From contig NC_011695.1 of assembly GCF_000150955.2 (NCBI RefSeq), positions 310,001 through 374,000 on the forward strand: a stretch of 64,000 nucleotides of DNA, written 5' to 3'. Source of the stretch: Phaeodactylum tricornutum CCAP 1055/1 (taxonomy: Eukaryota; Bacillariophyta; Bacillariophyceae; Surirellales; Neidiaceae). A program made the position numbers and the translations under genes. Positions 57,147 to 64,000 of this stretch are shown here, in pieces (the stretch's first letter is position 1; every line of letters starts with the position of its first letter). The notes below the pieces were generated by a model. That model was not told the origin of the DNA. It did no database searches and was given only the letters and a program-made list of their open reading frames with translations.

Positions 57147-58066
57147 ATGCGGCACCGAAGATCGACGTTGCTCCGACCAAGCTCTCCGCGCGTCTTGGTG
57201 TTCTGGATCGCCACCTTCACGACGCCCAATGCCGTCCAAGCCCGACTGCTTTTACCACGGGGACCCTGGAGCTTACCGCCGATCCAATCTACCGGTAGCG
57301 GTAGTGATCACTTTGTGCAGGAATGCGAATCACTCTGGGCCTTTGTCGAAAAGTTCCGCGGCGGAGCCACGTTTAGTGATGACTACCCGGCGTCCCGACC
57401 ATCGTCGTCGTACGGTCGATCCGGAGACTTTGGCAACGATCGGTACGCGTCGGCGCCCGTCAGAATCGGTACGCCGACGACGACGCTGCCTACTACGACG
57501 ACCGGGGAACCGACGACTGGGAATCCGCCCGGCGTCCGCGTCCGCCGAGCGGCCCTTCAATCACCCGTCTGATCCAACACGGCGATCGCAAAGTCGGCTT
57601 GACCTTGTTGGCGTCCGGTATCATGGTCACCATGCTCGGGATCAGTCTCTTTTTCAACAAGACACTCATGCGGTTGGGTAATTTGTTGTTCATTGCCGGG
57701 GTGCCGGTCACGCTGGGGCCCTCCCGCACCATGGGATACTTCCTGCAACCCCAAAAGACGCGGGCGACGGTCTGTCTGGTACTCGGAATATTGCTCGTCT
57801 TTTTCGGACATCCCGTATTCGGCATGGTACTGGAAGCCTTTGGTCTACTGAATTTGTTCGGCAACATGTTCCCCCTGCTCATGGCCGTGGTCAAACAAAT
57901 GCCGATTGTCGGTAATTTGATGAAACAGAGTCGGTCGGGAACAACGTCACGTCGCCCGGCGGCTCCGCCCTCGCGCGATCCGTACGACTACGACCATCCA
58001 CCCCGCGACAACGAGGACGATTTTCGGAGAGACTACGACGACAACGACAGCCGTCGGTTTTACTAG
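57147..58066 (+). CDS. Got1-family vesicle transport membrane protein, with apparent 1-base frameshift
   Basis: The C-terminal part (about 57540-57930) fits the Got1/Sft2 class of small four-span proteins of ER-Golgi trafficking: GLTLLASGIMVTMLGISLFF, then LMRLGNLLFIAGVPVTLGP, TVCLVLGILLVFFGHPVFG and a final LFGNMFPLLMAVV, ending in an acidic/arginine tail. The N-terminal part, from ATG 57147, opens with a hydrophobic span (VLVFWIATFTTPNAVQARLLL) and a Ser/Tyr/Asp-rich region in a different frame. The two parts connect near 57460: YGRSGDFGNDRYASAPV in the first frame passes into NRYADDDAAYYDDRGTDD in the other with a one-base change, and I find no GT-AG intron that would do it. Either an assembly error, a genuine frameshift, or a wrongly chosen start explains this. 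The upstream part is absent from the yeast family members. Confidence 0.68.
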
Positions 58067-58156
58067 TGTTAAACATGGTGGTTGGGGTGTATGGTAGTGG
58101 CAGTTTAGGGTTATGCTATAGCGCGGTGTGTTCTTTTTGGTTCTTTTTTCCCAAAC

Positions 58157-58750
58157 TTACTTGGCCAGGGCAAAGGTCATTTCGTCTACTTCCACGACGA
58201 GTTGTCCGTCGACGTAGGCTCGGCCGGTGGCCTTGGCAATTCCGAACTTGGCCTTCCATTTTTTGATTTCGACTTCCATGACGAGTACGTCTCCGGGCAC
58301 TACGGGTCTCTTCCACTTGACGCCATCGACTCCGGCAAAGAAAAAGACGGCACCGGGTGTGGCACCGTCCATTTGGAGACAGACAATGCCGGCGAGCTGT
58401 GCGAGAGCCTCCACCTGCAGTACACCGGGCATAATGGGACGCCCGGGGAAGTGTCCGTTGAAGAACTCTTCGTTCTTGGTGACACACTTGATACCGACGG
58501 CACGTTTGCCGGCATCGTACTCGACGACCTTATCGACGAGGGCAAAGGGGTAACGGTGCGGCAAGAGGGCGTCGATCTGCTCCGAGGTGTACACCGTGTC
58601 GAGAGTTTCCGAACGGGCGGAAATGTCCCGGGCGCCGTGCGGTGTGTCGGCGCGTGCCGTCGATGTGCGAGCGACCGTAGGTCGGTCCACGACAAAAGCC
58701 GTCGTGAAGACGAGCGATAGTAGTAGCGTAGTAACACGAACAATCTTCAT
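58157..58750 (-). CDS. fabZ: Plastid 3-hydroxyacyl-ACP dehydratase FabZ
   Basis: 197 residues. FabZ removes water from 3-hydroxyacyl-ACP in type II fatty acid synthesis in the plastid stroma. The N-terminus is a signal peptide with the diatom plastid cut TTA|FVVDRP (F19). The hotdog-fold core carries the catalytic pair: H65 in [14 protein letters not shown], and E114 in [14 protein letters not shown], preceded by [15 protein letters not shown]. The core starts near residue 54 ([15 protein letters not shown]) and ends with [13 protein letters not shown], about 140 residues, the normal length. It is divergent from the plastid pyruvate dehydrogenase E2 gene over 848 bp, so a source and a consumer of plastid acetyl units lie head to head. 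Confidence 0.96.
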   Translation of the reverse strand: MKIVRVTTLLLSLVFTTAFVVDRPTVARTSTARADTPHGARDISARSETLDTVYTSEQIDALLPHRYPFALVDKVVEYDAGKRAVGIKCVTKNEEFFNGHFPGRPIMPGVLQVEALAQLAGIVCLQMDGATPGAVFFFAGVDGVKWKRPVVPGDVLVMEVEIKKWKAKFGIAKATGRAYVDGQLVVEVDEMTFALAK

Positions 58751-59598
58751 ACTTTCGTGGGGGCGTGTGTCTGTGTGTATGAGTAACGAGTCGGTCGGGA
58801 TACGTGTACTGTAAAAACGATGATACCAGAGGTTGGTATCGCACAGTTATTGTGGATATGGATTGGTATCGATATTTGGTCTTGTTACAAGGTTTGTTCA
58901 CAAAAAGGCTCGTTGAACAGTGAAACGAGTCTTTCTTGTTTGGTGCGACTATCCAAAAGAGATGCTTTACTGTTGTTGGAGAAGAGCTGGATGGGTTTAT
59001 CGGAAGAGACGAACGGACTCGCACACACATATACAAAGGTTCTACTGTACTCTCGATGACTGCGAGTAGAAGTTTGATGGCACGACCAGCCGAGTGAGAT
59101 TGCGCACCACGTCGTCTATATCTACCAGTATAGATTCTCGTACGTGTCTCGTCCCACCAATCACGCAATCCCTCCCTACCTCAACCGTAGTACTAACAGT
59201 AAAACCCGACGTCACCTAGAACACGGATCAGTCAGTCAGGGTTGGGTGTATCCGTTGTGGATGGGGGGTACGTCAGTGGTCCGTCCGACCGTACCTTCCT
59301 CAGCGACATTCTCACGCACTCGTCGGCGTCGCCCACAGGCCAATTCTCACGTTCGTCGTCGTCAGTCGAGACATATCGGCGTCGGCGTCCAAGATACCCA
59401 CGGGAGTGTGTGTGTGTGTTTAGCTAGGTAGGTGACAGTGAACACTAGGTGTATGTGATCACTGCGAGTGTGGGCTGCGGTTTGATTCGATCCGAGAAGC
59501 AGAATCCCTCTCGATAACTCGACCCACCTTTCGATCGTCGTTCGTCGTTGCAGTGGTAGTTGTTGTTCGTTCGTATATACTTTCACAGTCAGTAAGGA
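58751..59598. other. Shared divergent promoter of fabZ and the E2 gene
   Basis: 848 bp with no gene. It contains a short (TG)n run near 59408-59420 and pyrimidine-rich tracts near both starts. Co-regulation is an inference from orientation and pathway. Confidence 0.45.
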
Positions 59599-61624
59599 AT
59601 GAAGTTTCATACATCAGCCGCACTGTGGATCGCGTTCGCGACGGCGTCCTCCGTAGACGCCTTTCGCGTCACATCCCGACCCTCGGTCACGCTCCGTCCT
59701 TGGCGTACCGCACTATGCGCTGAAGGCACCAAAATCACCATGCCCGCCTTGTCTTCCACCATGAAAGAAGGCCGCGTCGTGTCTTGGCTCAAGAACGAAG
59801 GCGACGAAATCGAAGCCGGCGAAGCCATCATGGTCGTCGAGTCCGACAAGGCCGATATGGACGTCGAAGCCTTTGAAGACGGAGTCCTCGCCAAAATACT
59901 CGTACCGGAAGGAGCCATGGCTCCGGTCGGAGAAGCCGTCGCTCTCATGGCTGAAAACGCGGCCGATGTGGCCTCCGTCATCGCCAGCTTGGGCGCCGGA
60001 TCCTCCGCCTCCGAGCCGGTCCTCGATGCACCCGCACCAACATCCGGTACGTACGTTTGTTTGTTTGTTCACCATTGCATCGCAACGAACTTGCGTTCCG
60101 TCTACTCTACGAACGATTTTATTTGAATCCGATTTACCCTTTATTCACCAACTGTCCGGTTCCATTACAGCATCGGCTGCCGCTCCCGATTTTGAATTCA
60201 GTCAAATCGATATGCCCGCCCTCTCGTCCACCATGAAAGAGGGCAAGGTCGTGTCTTGGCTCAAGGCCGAAGGCGATCCTATTGCCGCCGGCGAAGCCAT
60301 CATGGTCGTCGAGTCCGACAAGGCCGATATGGACGTCGAAGCCTTCGAAGACGGCTTCCTGGCCGCCATCATCACCGGAGAAGGGGAGAGTGGCGCCGTC
60401 GGTGCACCCGTCGCCTTAATCGCCGTCGAAGAAGCCGACATTCCCGCCCTACAGACCTACGCCGCGACCCTTTCCGGAGCGCCCGTCGCGTCTACTCCCG
60501 CTACGACGGCACCAGCTTCTCCCGCCACGGCCCCGGCCGCACCCCAGGCGGCGGCTCCCCGTCCCGCCGGAGAACGCGTCACGGCGTCGCCCCTGGCTCG
60601 CAAGAAGGCCCAGGAACTCGGCGTTGATCTCAACACCATCACGGGAACCGGACCCAGTGGTCGCGTTACCGCCTCGGACATTGAAGCCGCCGCCTCGGGT
60701 ACCGCGCCTCCCCGGCCCTCCGCTGTCGCCCAGTCCTCCTGGACCCCCGCGGCGGGCGTCGTGGCCGCCACGCCCACGGCACGCGCTTTGGCCAAAAAGG
60801 CGAAACTCGACCTGGCCACCGTTACTGGTACCGGTGAATTTGGTCGTGTGACCGCCCACGACGTCAAACTCGCCACCGGCGAAGCCAAACCGATTCGCAA
60901 GAGTGCCGCGGCCAACGGCGCGCCCGCCGTTGAATTGCCCGAAGGCGTCGTCCCCATGACGGGCATGCAACGGGCAGTCAGCAACAACATGGTGGCGACC
61001 TTGCCGACCCCCGAATTCCGTGTCACTCGGGAAATCCAAATGGACGCCTTTGACGCGCTCTACCAAAAACTTAAACCCAACGGCATCACGGTCTCCGCCA
61101 TGTTGGCCAAAGCCGTCGCCTTGGCGATTGAAAAACATCCCATTATCAATTCCAGCTTTTCCGAAGAAGGTGGTGGTAGTATTGTTTACAAGAAAGACAT
61201 CAATATTGCCATGGCTGTCGCCATTGACGGTGGTCTAATTACACCGGTTTTGCAGTATGCCAACGAACGCAGCGTCGTCGAGCTCGGAGAGAATTGGAAA
61301 GAATTGGTCGGCAAGGCCAAGAGTGGAACCTTGGCACCGGCCGAATACAATTCTGGAACGTTTGCCATCTCCAACATGGGCATGTTTGGGGTCACGCACT
61401 TTGGCGCCATTCTACCCAAGGGCATTGGTGGTATCCTCGCCATTGGAGCCACCCAAGAAATGATCGTTCCCGATCAGTCGGCCATTCTGGGAATGAAGAA
61501 GGTCAAGAAAATGTCGGTGACCCTCACTTGTGATCACCGCCAAATTTACGGAGCCGACGCTGCGCTCTTTCTCAAAACACTGGCGGATATTATGGAAAAT
61601 CAACTCGGCAAAATTACGGCGTGA
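59599..61624 (+). CDS. Plastid pyruvate dehydrogenase E2 (dihydrolipoamide acetyltransferase), two lipoyl and two subunit-binding domains
   Basis: Exons 59599-60046 and 60171-61624 over a 124-bp intron (GTACGT...ATTACAG) give 633 residues. E2 transfers the acetyl group from lipoamide to CoA, feeding plastid fatty acid synthesis. The presequence ends SSVDA|FRV (F22). Lipoyl domains at about 45-120 and 162-235 each have the lipoyl lysine in ESDKADMDVE (K84, K200). Peripheral-subunit-binding domains follow twice: ASPLARKKAQELGVDLN at about 287-322 and ATPTARALAKKAKLDLA at about 348-383, each ending GTG(P/E)xGRVTAxD. The catalytic domain (about 405-630) has LITPVLQYANE, FAISNMGMFG and DHRQIYGAD with the active-site His. 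The second binding domain is unusual. The first exon encodes the first lipoyl domain, the second the rest, so domain duplication may follow exon shuffling. Confidence 0.94.
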
Positions 61625-62015
61625 GAACGGAGACCGCACTCGGCTCCCAACCAAAATTGCTAGTATCTAATAGAAACAAAAACCCATCTTTGTCCAAATA
61701 TTTACTGTGCTCATCGGAGAATGCAACAAGTCGCCCGCAGCTTAGTCTCTCGCGGAACACGAGACGCTCAAAATAGATTCGGTTCCAATTCGTGCCGTGT
61801 GAAGTACTGCACCATATCCTTGTGGGAATGCTACTCACGATACTGCGCTAGCAACTTCTGCTCGAGACGGAAAGCCTAGGAACTCCTTTGATTGCCATTG
61901 TGCTCATGTAATGTGGAATTCTTAAATTAATGCTTGACACTTGTACAACCGTTTGCCTGCAAAGAATGACCTACAATTGATTCTGTAGAGGCTGGTCAAC
62001 GCGGCTTTTGATCTA
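61625..62015. other. Intergenic, no gene seen
   Basis: About 391 bp between the convergent E2 and subtilase genes. Only short shadow frames. Confidence 0.5.
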
Positions 62016-63880
62016 TCATTGTATTCTTCGTCTCATTGGAGGTCTGACAGGCGGTTTGACGGGGGCTCTCACGGGGGCTCTGACTGGAGGTTTGATAGGG
62101 GCTCTGATTGGAGGTTTGACAGGGGCTCTGACTGGAGGTTTGACAGGGGCTCTGACTGGAGGTTTGACAGGGGCTCTGACTGGAGGTTTGACAGGGGCTC
62201 TGACTGGAGGCTTGATAGGGGCTCTGACAGGAGGTTTGACAGGGGCTCTGACAGGAGGTTTGACCGGGGCTCTGACGGGAGGTTTGACCGGGGCTCTGAC
62301 GGGAGGTTTGACAGGGGCTCTGACGGGAGGTTTGACAGGAGGTTTGATAGGGGCTCTGACGGGAGGTTTGACAGGGGCTCTGACGGGAGGCTTGACCGGG
62401 GCTTTCGTTGGAGGTCTGACCGGGGCTTTCGATGGAGGTCTGACAGGGGCTTTCGTTGGAGGTCTGACAGGGGCTTTCGATGGAGGGCTGACGGGGACAC
62501 TTGTTGGGACTAGCGCCGGTCCTTTGGTTAGTGAAATTGATTCTTTGGCGGGTCCTAAAGTAGGCTGTTGTGTCGGTGCAATTACAGGAGGAATGCTTTC
62601 TCCAAGAAGTGCGGTACTCACTAGACTGTTCGAAGAACTCGATAAATCTGATAAACGATCTGTAGCAGCATCAGCAACTATTTTCGATACCGGCCTGCCT
62701 GCCTCCAAGTACAAGGCAGCAACTCCGGCAACGTGAGGGCTGGCCATGGAAGTTCCTGCTTTTGTGCTTGTACCGCCAGTGCTTGACAAAGACACAATCG
62801 AAGACCCCGGTGCGAAAATATCAACACAGCTACCCCAATTCGAAAAAGATGAGCGAGCGTTCGTGATAGTCATTGCTCCGACCGTCAGCGCTTTCGATGC
62901 CGAGGCTGGCGAGTAATTACAAGCATCTTGGTTGTTATTACCAGCCGCTACCGCCACAGCTATTCCTTGGTCAACGGCCGAGTTGATGGCGGTGTTTAGG
63001 GCAGTGCTTATTCCACCACCGAGACTCAGGTTCATAACAATCTTCCTTGTACTATTTTCCTGCTTGATCTTTGTTACATGATCTACAGCAGCAATGACGT
63101 TGGCATATGATCCAGTTCCATTGACGTTAAGGACTTTGACGTCATGAAGCGATACTTGCTTGGCTACACCGTACGTCTTGGATCCGACGGTACCAGCAAC
63201 GTGTGTCCCGTGTCCGTGCAGATCAAATCCACACGCTGCAAAGAAAGAGTGGCAGCCAGAGAAAGAGAAGAGATGTACATGCAATGAAACGGTATTAGCT
63301 GCTGCGCGGCTTCACAAAACTATGGTCCTTGCAAAAGGCAAAGAGCGTTGGGCATTAGTGACTTACCTTCGCCGGTGAAAGAGATGCAGGAAGCCACGCG
63401 ACCTTCTAGATCCGCGTGACTGGCTAGAATTCCAGTGTCAATAATGTATGCGTCGACGCCGAGACCAGTGTAGGCATACTCATACATGTCATCGTCAACG
63501 CCGTCGATGTGATCGAGTCCCCATACTGGTTTGCTCTGGATGGCGTCAATTGTCACGACACCGTCCTCGGAGATATCGCGGACTTCGTTGAGATTCAGCA
63601 AAACAGACAGAACTGTATCGGGTAAATTGGCGACAGCAAAGCCCTTGAACGCGTAGTCGTAAGTGTTAATGACCTTTGACTTCAGCGCGCGTTTTAGTAC
63701 CTTGGTGGCAAATCCTTTCGAATCCGGAATACGCTTATCCAGCTGAACGATGTACTGACCAGGAATAGCTTGCCCCCCTACGATACGGCTTAGCTTTCGA
63801 TGCTCTGACAGTTGCTGAGCGAAGGCAACTCCAACGAAGTTTGCTGCAACAAGCAGCGCAAAGGACTGTGAAAGAGTCAT
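62016..63880 (-). CDS. Secreted subtilisin-like serine protease (S8, proteinase K type) with Pro-rich repeat tail
   Basis: Exons 63367-63880 and 62016-63235 (minus strand) over a 131-bp intron (GTAAGT...TTTGCAG) give 577 residues. The N-terminus is a signal peptide (FALLVAANFVGVAFA), then an I9-type propeptide (PGQYIVQLDKRIPDSKGF, with KGFAVANLP near its end). The catalytic triad is D148 (IIDTGI), H180 (HGHGTHVAG) and S334 (GTSMASPHVAG), with oxyanion N271 (AAGNNNQDACNYSP). The exon junction falls between D148 and H180. After the catalytic domain comes a Pro/Thr/Ser linker and a tail of about 19 near-perfect eight-residue repeats (KPPVRAPV-type) ending RPPMRRRIQ. Basic proline-rich repeats suggest binding to cell-wall polymers or silica (inference). 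It should be secreted and self-activated. Confidence 0.93.
62038..62497 (+). repeat. 24-bp minisatellite in the subtilase tail
   Basis: About 19 tandem copies of a 24-base unit; on the + strand the unit reads GGAGGTTTGACAGGGGCTCTGAC or close to it, encoding on the minus strand the octapeptide repeat of the protease. Some copies are shorter by a half unit and a few substitutions cluster in sub-blocks, as expected from unequal crossing-over. Confidence 0.92.
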
Positions 63881-64000
63881 CTTCGCTGTGGGCCTGGCTC
63901 ATCGATTGTTGCTTGTGAACTTTGCTGGACTGTGATAAACAGAGCCTGCGGCATCACTTACTGTTAATTGTCCGGATCGTGGCATTTACATGTTGAAAAA

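Noticed and set aside
60449-61138. Gly-rich 229-codon minus-strand ORF within E2
   Set aside because: Antisense of the Ala/Pro-rich linkers of E2, no domain.
62008-62736. 242-codon + strand ORF of GGLTGALT repeats
   Set aside because: It is the antisense reading of the minisatellite in the subtilase gene; it stays open only because the repeat unit has no stop in that frame.

Overview
This is a gene-dense nuclear segment of a photosynthetic stramenopile, almost certainly a pennate diatom. Phaeodactylum tricornutum is my best guess, from recall of style rather than a search. Three things point there. The genes are compact, with none to one GT-AG intron of about 47-302 bp. Several nuclear genes start with a signal peptide followed by an alanine-phenylalanine (ASAFAP-like) cleavage site, as used for import into four-membrane plastids (FabZ, KARI, plastid E2, the pseudouridine synthase/oxygenase fusion). 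Diatom-style families such as an NTT nucleotide transporter are also present. About 27 protein-coding genes lie on both strands. I found no tRNA, rRNA or CRISPR array and no retroelement.

Layout. 1-884: 3' end of the DNA polymerase epsilon catalytic subunit. 885-4723: gene-poor, holding a 1.26 kb Mutator-like element with 201-bp terminal inverted repeats, a 10-bp target duplication and a piece resembling a sterol reductase. 4724-5617: lineage-specific two-exon gene. 7541-11464: PiT phosphate transporter convergent with an NTT carrier. 12220-24692: mostly housekeeping genes: YbaK-type deacylase, two small split genes of unknown role, a predicted thylakoid-lumen protein, MAK16, an SDR protein, an F-box protein, a C9orf85-like zinc protein, a mitochondrial carrier and PET100. 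25027-28608: WD40 relic, BTB protein, decayed MITE and a thioredoxin-like protein. 29484-46096: midasin (MDN1), 5513 residues, the largest gene. 46476-49264: RlmN-type radical SAM methyltransferase and a two-exon unknown. 49813-54339: a very unusual zinc finger + TruA-like + 2OG-Fe(II) oxygenase fusion, and a DUF1275 membrane protein. 54478-61624: a plastid carbon block of ketol-acid reductoisomerase, a Got1-like gene with an apparent frameshift, FabZ, and pyruvate dehydrogenase E2. 62016-63880: secreted subtilase ending in a 24-bp minisatellite.

Functional links. MDN1 and MAK16 both serve 60S ribosome assembly. KARI, FabZ and plastid E2 all handle plastid pyruvate or acetyl-CoA flux; FabZ and E2 are divergent over one 848-bp interval. 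PET100 and the carrier are mitochondrial. The most unusual items are the plastid-targeted TruA-like/oxygenase fusion, the gene-fragment-bearing MULE and the E2 with two subunit-binding domains. Intron positions were worked out by hand from splice sites and frame continuity, and functions rest on recognised motifs, not on database searches.
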